From contig CM037871.1 in NCBI GenBank assembly GCA_021292105.1, forward strand, positions 36,323,854-36,387,853: DNA of 64,000 bases, read 5' to 3'. This document shows, piece after piece, positions 12,756-24,663 of the stretch. The position numbers and the translations under genes were made by a program. Origin of the DNA: Anadara kagoshimensis (taxonomy: Eukaryota > Mollusca > Bivalvia > Arcoida > Arcidae). The notes under the pieces are model-generated. The model did no database searches and was not told the origin of the DNA. It was given only the letters and a program-made list of their open reading frames with translations. Numbering within the stretch: position 1 is the first letter of the stretch; the number at the start of each line of letters is the position of its first letter.

Positions 12756-13011
12756 AAGGGCGAGCATGTATTACAGCTATCGAGTTGAAGGGGCATCAGG
12801 CTATACCCACCGAATTATATTCAATCAATATACAAACAGTGCAATCACAAATTACCGTCTTATGCTAGGCCAGTTTTTTTTAGCTTTATGAAAGACTTGG
12901 CTATTACACAGACGTTGAGACAAAGCAAAGTTGAACTGGTTAATGAAGGCAAAGAGAAAGTTTAAGATCCAATACACTTTCTGGATATAACAAAGAAAAC
13001 GTATGTTCATT
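12756..13011 (+). pseudogene. SLC27A: SLC27A-type pseudogene, terminal exon
   Basis: Acceptor TTTAAGTACAG in the correct phase. EGRACITAIELKGHQAIP, then a one-step frame change, then LPSYARPVFFSFMKDLAITQ and the following TLRQSKVELVNEG, a TAA, and DPIHFLDITKKTYV, which is the usual C-terminal end of the family. A retroelement tail starts at about 13012. Confidence 0.87.
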
Positions 13012-13215
13012 TTTATAAAGACTATTGCTGATAAGTTTGATGCCGCCGTGTACAGGATAGCCATGTTGACAACACGTGGCAGGTTGGGGGTGCTTATCCT
13101 TCCTTCCGAATCATCCGATCTCACTTCCATGGTGGTAGTTCACGTGTTTAATCTATCTTGTCCTTATCCTTTCTGGATTATGATTCGGACATGAATAGTT
13201 TTTTGTTTTTATTAA
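13012..13215 (+). mobile_element. retroelement family A, 5'-truncated copy
   Basis: Begins at the TTGCTGATAAGTTTGATG segment and ends in the tail. Abuts the last exon of the SLC27A-type pseudogene. Confidence 0.6.
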
Positions 13216-13527
13216 TTATATTATCTTGTATATATTTGAGTCCTATTTTCCTTCATTCTCAATTTTGTTTACACATGTAATATTTCGGAGAACCCTGTTT
13301 CATTTTCTACGGATTAACATATCGACTTTATTTGTCTTATTACCTTATTATATATGATCACAATTTCAATATCAATAATGTGTAAAACGAAAAAAGAATT
13401 CAAATTCTGTTGCTTGTATAATAACCAATTTATTTCTCTCTACTGGAAAGCAACATTGACCTGCATCAGTTGTTGGTATTATGGCTATTGAATCAGATAA
13501 GAATAGTGGCTTGAAAATTTGCATTTA

Positions 13528-13705
13528 CAGTCAAACCTGTTTAAAAAGGCCACCTAACGGAACCAGTAAAAGTGGCTTTGCTTTTAAGTGGCCTTTATAT
13601 ACAGGTTCAAATAATATGAATCAAGAACAAATGGGATACAATTCTACTGGGGTTTATAAGCAGGTGCCTCTTATATAGAGGTAGTCTTTAAGGCAGGTTG
13701 GACTG
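13528..13705 (+). mobile_element. Tc1/mariner-like MITE (family E)
   Basis: Starts CAGTCAAACCTGT after TA. Ends CAGGTTGGACTG with the right TA mutated. The interior matches the other two copies. Confidence 0.7.
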
Positions 13706-14074
13706 AATTTTCTTTCGCAAAGTCCTTAGCATATAGGATTAACATGACAAGGGAATCCCATTGTTAAAGCTTGTGCAATCACAATGTGAGTACAGCTATG
13801 GCATATCACTAATACATTCCTGGTGAATCCATCCCTTCATTAGAAGATATATGATCAAATTGTTGTGGTTGCACCTGTTTCTCTGGTATTCCTCGTGGTA
13901 TTCTTATGTACTTATAGTTAAACCTGTTTTGTAGCATAAGATGGCTCTTTTCGAATAAAATTCCTAATCAGTAGTTCTCAGACCTAATTATGAAGCTCAA
14001 AAATTTAACATCAGAGAGAGTTGTACAAACAAACAAAACAAAAACATGTGTTAATAAGTTCTACACCTTCTTCA

Positions 14075-14264
14075 CTATGTTTCTTCATTCGAATGATATC
14101 GCATTTCGTTTAAAGATCTGTCTATTCGATATCTTAGTTTATCAGCGAAGTCTAACATCCGTTCATTAACAAGTCGTGTAACGTTTGTACAATCTCCAAA
14201 TCGGCGATCATTAGGACATGATCTGTAATGGTAAATTGCTGCTAATTGAGGATTGACAGAAACT
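14075..14264 (-). CDS. GT92 exon 5 (C-terminus, stop)
   Basis: Acceptor TTCTTGTTACAG, phase 2. Encodes NPQLAAIYHYRSCPND, a late GT92 signature, and ends in TAG at 14075-14077. No canonical AATAAA was seen close downstream. Confidence 0.9.
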
Positions 14265-17200
14265 CTGTAACAAGAAATTAAAATACAAATGTATACATGT
14301 ATTTAGCATTGTATACAATCGTAGTTATAACTAAACCGGTTTTACTTTTAAACGGTTTTACTTTTGCACCACAAGGCGGCATTCTCTGAATGCTATTTTA
14401 TCATATTGATTGCCTGATATCAATACGCAAGTGTTTGTGTTTATCTCATGTCGTACCAGTATTCTGTCTTCAGTTTGTTTGTTGTGATCTGTTCTTGGTT
14501 TCTTAGGCTCTTACCGATTTTAGCTATATAAAATTCTTTATGTTAATTAACATAATAATATTTATGCAAAATAAACGAACCTTCATAACTTTTTTTTAAT
14601 TTTCGACATTTATTTGTTGTAATCTTAAATGAAAGCAGTGTTTGATAACACATGACCGTAACAAAACAACGTTTTATTGTTTTACATGTGGCGGATAAAG
14701 CGAACTAAACAAAAGTGCCTACACTTCCAGAGCTTCCGGCCTGACATTTCTGGTGAAAATTTAAGTATTTAACTTATTTCCTGTTTTTGAAGTGGGTAGT
14801 CGACAGATACAATCGTGTATGGTATCATGTCGCACATACATGGACAAAACGAGTTTTTTATGATATTATACACAATATATCTTACCGGCTGTATCCAGGT
14901 AATGCCTTATACAAATGTAAATTGACAGACATGAACTTCGTTCTTTCAGGAATATGTATACTTTTAACTCTAACACCATAAGGGACAGTTGTTTGAAAGT
15001 AATAAAGAGAATCTATCCTTGAACTTGGCTTCTTTGTTTTCCAACTTTTGAAAAAATAATTCGCAAGAAATGTCACCCCAGCTTTGTTGTCTGTAAGTTT
15101 ACTCTGCAAAAACAAAATGTCTCAAAAATGCAGTTACCGTGTCGGATCATGTTTCAGTTTTTTTAATGTGGTTATCATAGACAAAAATAATAGCATCTTA
15201 TGTTTCTTTATATATTGCTGTGTTCATAAGCAGAACTTCAAGAGTTCTACTGACTCAATAGATCATCAATCCTTAATATTTAAAATAAAGTGTTCCTATC
15301 AAGAAATTTAGAATTCATACGTTAAAAAATCCGAATTTCGAAGCAAGATCAACGTTAATTCTTTTATTTCAGAAATAAAATGTTGTAAAAGCCATAAGTC
15401 CTATAATTCTGTTTCATAAGAAAACGCAATTACCGCAACCAGAAATCAAACACATCGGAATAAAATGCAGCTCTTATAGCCAAATTTATTGGAATTCTAA
15501 TGTTTAAGAATATAATGCTGTTTCCATACCACATCCAATAAAATTCTAATATTTCGGATTATAATGTACATGTTGTTCCGTGGCTGGACCCATACAAATT
15601 CTGAAGTATCATAATGTAGTTTTCGTAACAATAACACTTAAAACATCATTACATTAAGATATATCTTAAAAACTGCATCATTTTAAATTCTATAATCAAA
15701 AACAAACATATTAATCCGTGTCCGAATCACAGTCCAGATGCAAAGGAAAAACGTTAAAACTGACAAGTTAGGTTAGAAACGTGAACTTTCGCCAGTTCTG
15801 GAAGTGCTCCGAAAGGGTAAGTACCTCCTGGTTAACAAGCTACACCCGTCACATGTGTAATCAAAATTGTGTAAAAGGAACATGGAACTATGGAACGTCA
15901 AATATATCGAGGGAAATCCTGGACTCAGATACATCAAACGTATCAACAATAATGTGATGACGGCCATAATTGAGATTAACCTGTTGATAATAATATAAAT
16001 ATATGGCAAATGTAAATTTGTATAGTTATTTATGGACAGCAATACTATAATTATGAGTCTTTTTCTAGTGGATGTGCATTGCAAACTACTTGATAGTTAA
16101 GTGCGACCTTACACACATGTATCTCATATCAAAACAGTGAGATTTACAACTTATGTTGAGGAAACTTTTTTGGGGGTATTTTTCCTTTTTGATTTTCTTT
16201 GCCTACTTTCATAGAAATATACCATCACGATTTTGTTCATAAGTATGATGTCTCTCTATCAAACATTATCTTAGATATATCTGATGTCCAATGGTTCCAT
16301 CTTCTTTTCATTGTCATTTTATTACACACGTGGCGGATGTAGCTACCTAAATAGGAGGTGTGCGGTTAACCTTCCAGAGGGAGCTCAAGGTTTCACTATC
16401 CTGATGGAAATTCACCTGTTTCACCTAATTTGTCAGTTTCAAAGGCTTTTTTACTTTGCTTTGAGATTGTCATTTAGACATGGATTGGTGTGTTAGTGGT
16501 TGATTCATACTATTCCACTTTCAATTTTACATACCTTGATCACTTCTTTTATACTTATTGATTTTTGGGGAACTATATATTCATCAATGTCCAGTAAACC
16601 TGCATACGTATATCCACGCATCCTCTCCTGGCAGTCATACGTCGATAAACGCTGGTACCCAGCTTTTGTTTCTTCTATAATATCAATTAAAGCAATCAGT
16701 AAATTCATTTCAGTTTTTATAGAAGATGTACCTTACTATAGAATCATTATTTAAATACGTACATAATAATAAGCAGTAACTAGATCAATTACCATTAACT
16801 TAACTTAAATAGCCCGTTTTCAGGATAGTCCGGAATTCCATTTTGTATAGTATAATATCAGGTCACGTGATCAAATTTTTAGGCGTCTGTACTTCTGGTT
16901 TACTTCTGTTGCATCCTTGTGGAAATGCTTATGACTCATTAACATTTGTCAAGGATGGAGTCCATGGTATTAGTTTAATATTGACTTGAAATTAATTAGG
17001 CCTTTAAAGTCTAACATGACATTAATAGCTTGATTTGGACCGTCCTAGTCTAAGTTGATCTTACAACAATGCCATGGCGTACCTTTTACAGGTATTGTCA
17101 ACCATGTCTTGGGGCTCCTGGCAAATTAAAGTGTTGACCCTGGTTGGTGTATCATCACCTAATTTATCCCATGAATATAGTTCTGGATAATCCGACCCAT

Positions 17201-20200
17201 TTCACTGCCGACTACACACACCGTGCCAGGGTTTTGGTTCGTATTCGAGAGGACGTCTAATGACATTTAACCATTTCCTCCTTTTTCTCGTGTCTTTCTT
17301 AGTTGGAAACGGTACAAAATTAATATCTTTCAAGAAATGATATTTTCTGAGGTCTTTCCTTCCATCGTAATTGCAACCCGGTACCGAACACCAATACTTT
17401 GCCCTCTGCATATTGACAATCAACCCAATTTACCGGTATTTGCGACTAAGCGTCCTTGACAACAAAAACCGGAAGTAGGTATGCATACAAAAATTCCCGG
17501 GAGTGTATTATAAGATACAGAACCGGACAGGATATTAGGTAGACAAAAACGTCCTATTGTGAGCATAAAACATTGTTTTTTCACAATTGTTTTTGGAATA
17601 AAATAAAATAGTGTGCGAAACACAATAAAAAAGCAAGTAAAATTTTGAAACTGACAAGTTAGGAACAGGTGAAATTCCACCAGGGAAGTAAGGTCATGTG
17701 CATCAGAAGGGTAAGACTCTCCTGTTTAGCTAGCTACAACCGCCACGTGTGTAATCAAAATTGAGTGGATCAATCAAACTAATCAACAATACTGTGAAGA
17801 CGGCCATAAAACTTTTTGTGGGCCCTGATAAGCATAGGCTTGCAATATCCCTGAGCAAAAATTGATTTGAAAAGCCTGCTTACCAAATGATAGAGTAATA
17901 ATTAAAGGTTTTCTAATATGTAAAAAAAATACTTTTCCCTGTCACTAGGTGACAATTCACGTTCACAGACTATGTATTTGAACGAATAAGTCTGCCTTAT
18001 ATAGACATTAAGTAAAAGACGACAAAGTAAAGAATAACAAATAATGATTGAAATAGGACGTAATTTCATAAATGATAAAGTTCCCAACGAACCTTAAACC
18101 TCGAAACCCATGTTTTCCAATATGTACATGATAAAAACAAATCGCCAATGACACGTCTACTCAACCATCAAAGATTGTTTCCGGTTGATATCTTTCCAAG
18201 AAAAGTGGTGATTAAGAAGTTGACAGAGGAAATAGAGTAAACATTGTATGCCCCTCCTTCATTAGGGAGTCATGATAAAGAAAAGAGTTGAAATAAGTTG
18301 TTTGGTTTACCTGTTAACGGAAGATGAAATTTGAAATCAACAATTTGCAGTACGCCTTTCTGACTGTAATATCGGAGTATATCCAGAGCGTCTTTGTTAT
18401 CAATTTTATTTACAAGAAAAAATATCATATCAACTCCCACCATCAAATGGAACTCTACCCATGCTATCAGGTCCTTGGTTTCAAGATGACCATATGCTGC
18501 TTTGACACATAAAGCTAGTTCATTGCCATGTCTTTTGGGATATATGATTGTGGTAAAGTTCTTTATATTATTACACGAATAGCTACTGTAATTGTTAAGT
18601 AAAGCTACTTCAAACGGCATCACATCCGAGTCTAATAAATTACATCCATATACTTTAGAATAGTTTGGGTAATATTGGATAACAACAGCTGGCCTTTCAA
18701 AATAAATATTTTGTTCCGTTTTAAAACAGCACCGGTATTTCGTGGAATAACGTCTATGCCACACGTTCACAAGGATAGAATTGTATCCATTTGTTGTCAA
18801 ATTTAACTTGGAAATTGCCGAAAACGTATGTAATGGTATGTCATCTGACGTCAATGTTGGAAATTGGTAAGATGTTATATTAATAAAGTCGTTTGATAAT
18901 GGTGTTGAAGTATCCCCTGGTGGTGATGAAATTCTACTTATGGTCCTTAAGTGATCCTTTAGTTTTAGCCACTGTAAGTAAAGACATATGAAAAGAAATT
19001 ACGTAATTGTAGGAGAAGGTGAAACCAATGATCATGTATGAAACATGCTGTAGTTGTTGTTATGGTGATTTTGGCGCTAGTTTTGTGTTAATGTTGTGTA
19101 CAAGTAATGATTTTGTACAAGTTATAACATGTACGATACAATTTTTGCTATATAGGTTATAACTTGTACAAATTCTTATCGCCAAAATAATAACTTGTAC
19201 AGATGTGTTTTAACATGACCCCACAAGTCTTTTTCTTATTCTCTTATAGGTCATTACTTGTACAAATTCTTATCGCCAAAAATAATAACTTGTACAGATG
19301 TGTTTTAACATGACCCCACAAGTCTTTTTCTTATTCTCTTATAGGTCATTACTTTTACACATTTTTATCGCCAAAAAATAATAACTTGTACAGATGTGTT
19401 TTAACATGACCCCACAAGTCTTTGTCTGATTCTCTTGTTCTGTCTGGTAGTTTTCTGTAATTATATTAAACAGTATTGTTCTATTGGTTATATACGATGA
19501 TGATAAATGCATGTTTTTCAGATGCAAACTTGTTGCTATATTTCAAATAATATCCATCATCATGTGTAGTGTTTTATACATTATTAATGCATAGCTTGCT
19601 GAACAGCCCAATTATCTAAATTAAATAAGAATTTAATTCTTATAAAGAACGTCAAAAACATACATACTAATCCATATCCGAATCACAATCCAGAAGCAAA
19701 GTAAACACTTTGGAACTGACAAGTTAGATTATACACGTAAACTTCCACCAGGTAAGTGAGGCCGGGTGCTCCAGAAGGGTAAGCACATCCTTTTTAGTTA
19801 TCTACACCCGCCACGTGTGTCAAAACTGTGTGAAAGAAACATGGAACTATGAGACGTCAAATATATCCAGGGCAATCCTGAATACAGAGCCATCAAACTT
19901 GTCAACAATACTGTAATGACAGCCATAAAACTTTTTGAGGGCCTTGATAAGCCTAGGCTAACAATATCCCTGAGTCAACATTTATTTGCAAGCAGCCTAC
20001 TTCGTTGTACAAAGTAGCAATATTATACAAGTCAATTAGCCAATTAACACATGCAAACGTTAATAAAATAAATATCTATAATTCTTTGACCTTATGTTTT
20101 AATTACTTCTTTTTACTGTCTAGTGACACCTTGAATTACCTTATAATCCAGACTCCAGTTTCAAAATCATCTATTTACTAAGACTTTCTTTTATATTAAA

Positions 20201-20824
20201 TCTTAATGATTTTGATAATTCTTATAACAATCTAATGCAGAAACTAAAAGTACATTATTCATGTACATGGTATCTAAAGAGCTCGCTTCGGTGCAAGTGT
20301 CGCTGCGCTCTCTACAAGTTATAACTTGTATGATTATTTTGTACATGTTCTAATTTGGTGTGGATTTATCTGACAGCAATAGAATCCATGCAATAATAGT
20401 TTAAAGAATTTGGTCAAAGCATTACTAATGAGGAATTTAATATTTATACGGCTGTTTAGTGGTCTAGTGCTATAAAACTAATACTGGTATAACTTATAGT
20501 ATAATACGTATATTTTAATAAAAGCACAAACAAACAAAATGAGACACAAAACAAACACGTATAACTAAAATAATTGATATTTTACTTGATTTGCCAGATT
20601 TCCAGTTTGTCAATTTGCTTTAATGATTGTGATTTGAACATGAACTAGTATATTGTGTGTGGTAATAAATATAAAAAGATCTAACTTACCAATAGGTTTT
20701 TGTGCTTCACATATAAAGCAGACTTATGGTATGAATCTGCAAGCTTGGAGATATGAAAAAGTATAACATAGATACTAAAACACAATATTATACAGAGACA
20801 TATAATTCGTGATTTCATCCTCAT
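14075..20824 (-). CDS. glycosyltransferase family 92 (DUF23) protein, 5 exons, 447 aa
   Basis: Predicted Golgi type II glycosyltransferase; GT92 members such as nematode GALT-1 add galactose to glycans, and the acceptor here is unknown. Exons 20690-20824, 18311-18971, 16535-16674, 14886-15103 and 14075-14264 total 1344 bp = 448 codons with stop, and all phases fit (0,1,0,2). Seen: cytoplasmic MRMKSR then a hydrophobic anchor (about 7-24); lumenal stem with an N-I-T sequon; GT92 core from about residue 197 (LALCVKAAYGHLETKDLIAW, then VEFHLMVGVD); metal-binding DID at 294-296 in LLDIDEYIVP; VKSIHIPER and AAIYHYRSC toward the C-terminus. Length and order of motifs are normal for the family. Introns carry retroelement tails, a 95-bp tandem array and a THAP fragment. 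Confidence 0.92.
14886..15103 (-). CDS. GT92 exon 4
   Basis: Strong acceptor TTTGTTTTTGCAG and donor CG/GTAAGA, phase 0 in and 2 out. Encodes VTFLANYFFKSW, RIDSLYYFQTTVP and VKSIHIPER. Confidence 0.92.
15694..15975 (-). mobile_element. retroelement family A, 5'-truncated copy
   Basis: Tail (AATCAAAAACAAACATA complement) through GGAGGTACTTACC to the GGCCGTCATCACATTATTGTTG segment. Lies in GT92 intron 3. Confidence 0.65.
16225..16505 (+). mobile_element. retroelement family A, 5'-truncated copy
   Basis: Family tail in plus orientation (GTGGCGGATGTAGCTA, AGGAGGTGTGCGG, GGAAATTCACCTG, ACATGGATTGGTGTGTTAG), ending just before GT92 exon 3. Confidence 0.6.
16535..16674 (-). CDS. GT92 exon 3 (DXD motif)
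   Basis: Acceptor GATATTATAG gives the required phase 1; donor AAG/GTATGT in phase 0. Encodes DCQERMRGYTYAGLLDIDEY and the following IVPQ. An alternative acceptor about 11 bases further in (after ACAAAAG) would also keep the frame. Confidence 0.88.
17202..17411 (-). pseudogene. THAP zinc-finger domain fragment inside GT92 intron 2
   Basis: THAP domains are C2CH DNA-binding modules found in regulators and in P-element-type transposases. Read on the minus strand from a Met codon at 17411: WCSVPGCNYDG (C-x4-C), YHFLKD, a VPFPTKK segment, KRRKWLNVIRRP with the invariant Trp, then VCSR. Where the family has Cys-x2-His-Phe, this copy has Cys-x2-Gln followed directly by TGA. The last zinc ligand is therefore lost and the frame ends. 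No splice signals joining it to the GT92 exons were seen. It is probably a dead copy of a THAP gene or transposon; a separate short gene is less likely. Confidence 0.7.
17636..17878 (-). mobile_element. retroelement family A, copy lacking the extreme 3' end
   Basis: Contains the ACAAGTTAGG, TTCCACCAGGGAAGTAAGG, TAGCTAGCTACA and AGCCTAGGC-type segments of the family. Adjacent to the THAP fragment in GT92 intron 2. Confidence 0.6.
18311..18971 (-). CDS. GT92 exon 2 (stem and first half of catalytic core)
   Basis: Acceptor TCTTTACTTACAG, donor ACAG/GTAAAC, phase 0 in and 1 out. 220 codons. Contains the LALCVKAAYGH and VEFHLMVGVDMIFFLVNK segments typical of GT92. Confidence 0.93.
19160..19440 (+). 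repeat. 95-bp tandem repeat, 3 units
   Basis: Starts at 19162, 19256 and 19351 (ACTTGTACAAATTCTTATCG), containing GATGTGTTTTAACATGACCC. Lies in GT92 intron 1. Confidence 0.9.
19651..20017 (-). mobile_element. retroelement family A, 5'-truncated copy
   Basis: Runs from the tail at 19651 to the codons for FVQRSR at about 20017, with many point changes. Lies in GT92 intron 1. Confidence 0.65.
20690..20824 (-). CDS. GT92 exon 1 (start, membrane anchor)
   Basis: Start Met at 20824. A second in-frame Met two codons later could also serve. 45 codons, phase 0, GTAAGT donor. Encodes the signal anchor IICLCIILCFSIYVILF. Confidence 0.85.
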
Positions 20825-21659
20825 TATCTTATAATTCTGCTTCGAAACAAAATATCCGATCTAATAGAATAAACTGTTTTATTGCGTCATCATTTTCTTA
20901 ATATTTTTATCTTTACTGAATCTAAATCGCGATACGCAAGCTGGTGTTTTTATTTTCCGTTGCGTTGCTCAAAGGTTTAAGCACATTGGTTTCAATTACA
21001 GATTTAAACTGTTTTATGAGCACTACAGCTGTCACATATTAAAAAGTCTACATGTATTTACAAAGAATGCAATTCTTTTTGATATGTATTGTCATTTTAG
21101 AAATAAGCTTATTTTTATTTTGTTTTTAAAATTTTTATTTACGGTGAACTTGCTGTACAATGAGACGAGTTAATAGAACCCTACAGTGATGATATAATCA
21201 CATTACTGATCATTGTTGGGTCTATAGAAGTTTTCTCAAGTCCCATATGTTAATGTTAAGAAAATAATGGATTTTGACAGGAAAACTTTTATTTTTACAT
21301 GTAAGTAAATAATTGTAAATCTGTGGTGTATGTAACATGTTTTACAATATTTGGTAGATGTAGTTGCATGAATTTAGCTTTATAAACCCTTTAAATTGGC
21401 GGGTTATATACTTTTTATTCAGTCCATTCGTATTTGTTGCTGTACAATACGTCTCAGTAATTCAAAAAATAATTTAAAGTAATTTATTTCATAAATATCT
21501 TGTATATCATACATTTTCTACATTGAAATCTTCTATCTGAATACCATGTATTTGACGATGGTCAGAGAAATCAATATTATGCTACAAAAGATTAACAAAA
21601 TGAAATATAAGAAAAACAGAATTGCAGCACATTTTCTGAATTTTCACAAGACCAACTCC

Positions 21660-21730
21660 TTCCTTTAAGGGTCTTTAAGGAATCCTTAAAGATCCTTAAA
21701 GATGTCCTTAAAGATCCTTTAAGATTAATT
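21660..21730. repeat. TCCTTAAAGA-type short repeat cluster 1
   Basis: Repeated CCTTAAAGATCCTTAAAG in both orientations. Confidence 0.85.
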
Positions 21731-22149
21731 TTTATTTATAATCTATACTGCTCCGAATATTATGTCCCAGCTCTAAATTGATTCAATGTACAACTTCTTA
21801 TTTAATTATTTATTTATTTATTTATTAAACTAAAAAAAAGTGTAGTTTTGACTATTTATCATTATGGATTTATGCCCATAGGTAATATACAGATCATGGT
21901 TCCCAATTGATAATCATCAACATTTCCCCCGTATCTCATCAACAACTTACCTAACTAATTGATAACAGAAGCAAATTCAAACTCATTTTAACCAGACGAT
22001 AGTATATTCTACCTGGAAAATTTACCGTATGTTGTTAATCTCTTTAATTACCTAGATGGATTTGAATTTTAATGGAATCTGATGATTAATCTACATGAGT
22101 AGTAATGTTAGGGATACTTTAGATACTTTTTACCAATTGTTATTTGTGT

Positions 22150-22320
22150 GTAAATAAATAAATAAATAAATAAATATTTTTAAAAACTTTAATAAGTATA
22201 TGAAATATGAGAGAGAGAGAGAGAGAGAGAGAGGGCAGAGCGAAGACTTGTACATCATCAGTTTTTAAACTACCATTATTTGATATTTCTTATTTCATGA
22301 CCTTGAAATGTGCATTCATA

Positions 22321-22352
<32 letters not shown>

Positions 22353-22495
22353 CAAATAAATAAATAAATAAATAAATTATCATATAAATTAATAAATAAA
22401 TAATCAAATAATATATAAATAATCATATAAATAAATAAATAATAATCAAATAAATAAATAAATAATATATAAATAAATAAATAAATAAATAAACC
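22150..22495 (+). repeat. compound AAAT/GA microsatellite
   Basis: TAAA at 22151-22175, GA at 22209-22233, then long AAAT tracts from 22320 to 22494. Confidence 0.9.
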
Positions 22496-22600
22496 ACAAT
22501 TTCATAGACAAAACTGGTAGATTCATTTGCACTATCTTCTTCATGTAATAATTTCTCGATCGATCCAGTAAAATAACTTGTATTCTCTGATCAAGTTGTT

Positions 22601-22604
<4 letters not shown>

Positions 22605-22646
<42 letters not shown>
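22605..22646 (+). repeat. (GA)n microsatellite
   Basis: Uninterrupted GA run. Confidence 0.95.
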
Positions 22647-22649
<3 letters not shown>

Positions 22650-23921
22650 TCGGAGCTGAGAGTGTCTATCGGAACTTTTTCCCACAAGCGAAAACTATAA
22701 GCATGATTTTCTAATCATAGAATAGGTCCGCAATCCAAGTTAACGAATTTCGGGCTAATAAAGTTGTGATTTATAATGAAACAATTAAAAGAAAAAAACA
22801 TTTATATCATCGGCATTTATTTTAAGTAAATTATCGTTTTAATTTGTTTTCTTGCCGAAAATGGGGTTCTCTGTGTGTTTCCGTTTCATCCACAATCCTA
22901 GAACTGACGGCCGCCACAACATAAGCAAAATCTTGATCTCACTGCCTTGGTTCACATCTTTAGGGAAAATCTAGTGTGAGAAAACTCGCTTGTCGAATAT
23001 TGGTTCTAATCTCAATGCACTTCGATTTCCTTTACTATCCTTGAACTTAGACTATACAATTTTGTTACAAACTGACAAAATATTAAACTGAGACAGGCCA
23101 TAATCTCAGAAAATTTGTCAGTTCGCTCAGGTTTTACATTCTTGGCGATTCTAGAATTCTTATTCATTGAATCAAATAATGATATAAGTGAAATAATCTT
23201 GACACAGGAATGAAACTCTATACTCTGCTATCCCGTTATCCTGATTATGTTGAGAAAAAAGTAAAAAAGTTTTCTCCAGAAATAAATCAAATGGTGTTGT
23301 TCAAACACAAAAAGATATTAGCAGTCTGCAGCTGACGTTGGAATATTGTCATATCTAGGAGAGAAAGAGAGAGAGAGGAGAGAGAATTTGGATTTGCAGT
23401 GTCGTGTACTTTTTTCGTTGTTTAAAAATAATTCAAAAATGGTAAATCATGCAGTGTCAGATCCAGCGGGATGGAGGTAGGTGGGCGGGGAGGGGGGCAC
23501 CCCAACATTTGCCCCTGCTTTCCGACTTTTTTCCCTCTCGCTTACCGCAAATTGTCAAGCAACCAGTGGATGGACCAGTTAATTAGTGGTACTGATTAAT
23601 TAATTCGTGTACAGGTAGGTAATTGCAATCAGGTGATGATGTAATGTACCAGTTCGCTGAGGTATGAAAGAATTCAGGTAGTGCTGACCAGTCTTAGGTG
23701 ATAATGTTATTTACCTGATCACTTAGGCATGAAAGAACCCAGTTAGTATTAGTAAATGACGTTAATTAGTAATACTAATTAAGACACTTCTGTCTTGTCA
23801 GAAAGCATGAATTTTAAACAGGGTTGTTATCAGTACTTCAAAAATAATTCTTATTCAAGGACAGATTCCATAAAGAGTGATTCCATTAATCATAAATGAA
23901 TATTGGGACCAAGGGTCAGGG

Positions 23922-23923
<2 letters not shown>

Positions 23924-23978
<55 letters not shown>
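23924..23978 (+). repeat. (GA)n microsatellite
   Basis: Uninterrupted GA run. A shorter impure GA tract lies at 23358-23385. Confidence 0.95.
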
Positions 23979-23979
<1 letters not shown>

Positions 23980-24354
23980 AATTAGAATGGTACATTTTTA
24001 GCACATAAGATTATCTTTTTGTATATTTTTATAGCGCAAGTTCTATTTTCATATAAAAGTCCCAACTTTTGTACATTTTTTGTACATTTTTTTTATTTTT
24101 AATTGGTTTTAATAGATAAATTCCATCTCATTTGACTTTTTATTCTATCCGTCCGTTATTGGCTTTATGGAACAAATCTAAAATGATAAGTGCTATTTTC
24201 TGGTAAAAAGGATTCTTGTGTGTTGCACTATTATACTGATTATTTAGTGTAATAATGTAATAATTTAATTAATATAATAAAATTAACTTGAATGTTCAGA
24301 TGGATGTCATATAGATAATTTTAAACAAGTGTGGAAAAAAGGGGAGGAAGGAGA

Positions 24355-24480
24355 CCTTCCACTTCGGTAGCAGCCAGCTCGGTAGAGTGTCGACTGTCCG
24401 CTCCAGAAGTGGAAGGTCGCGGGTTTGGTCTCTGGCCGGGTCTGATCCAAAACTTGAAAAAGGGTAGTGACTATTCACTC
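24355..24480 (+). mobile_element. SINE S1, head-only copy
   Basis: AGCTCGGTAGAGTG A-box-like and GCGGGTTTGG B-box-like segments, then GGCCGGGTCTGATCCA and GGGTAGTGACTATTCACTC. GACCTTCCACTTC recurs inverted at GAAGTGGAAGGTC, which could form a stem. Confidence 0.6.
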
Positions 24481-24616
24481 GGATCCGCTTTTGAGTATGA
24501 CAATGGTAATATTTTTTTAAACAGTTTTACCAGATTTATAACAGTAGGAAATGTCGCTAGTTCTACTGTTTCAATTTGTAAAGAGTACTATTATATAATG
24601 TTTAACATGTGCACCC

Positions 24617-24619
<3 letters not shown>

Positions 24620-24661
<42 letters not shown>
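24620..24661 (+). repeat. (CT)n microsatellite
   Basis: Uninterrupted CT run. Confidence 0.95.

Positions 24662-24663
<2 letters not shown>

Larger units (their letters stand above)
6953..13011 (+). pseudogene. SLC27A: decayed very-long-chain acyl-CoA synthetase / fatty acid transport protein gene (last three exons)
   Basis: SLC27A/FATP enzymes activate long and very long fatty acids to CoA esters at ER or plasma membranes. Three consecutive C-terminal exons survive in order on the plus strand at 6953-7135, 8580-8678 and 12756-13011, with recognisable acceptors. Reading across frames gives GEKGLLF, KKIVRNV, SGDLVFMD, FRDRTGDTFR then WKGESVST (the FATP signature), VADCLSTLKIIKDVNVYSVT, EGRACITAIELKGHQAIP, LPSYARPVFF and FMKDLAITQTLRQSKVELV. 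Every exon carries a frameshift, and the last also has an in-frame TAA at 12963-12965. Introns are retained, so it is not a processed copy. A TIR transposon fills most of the last intron and a retroelement tail abuts the 3' end. Earlier exons were not found upstream. Confidence 0.85.
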
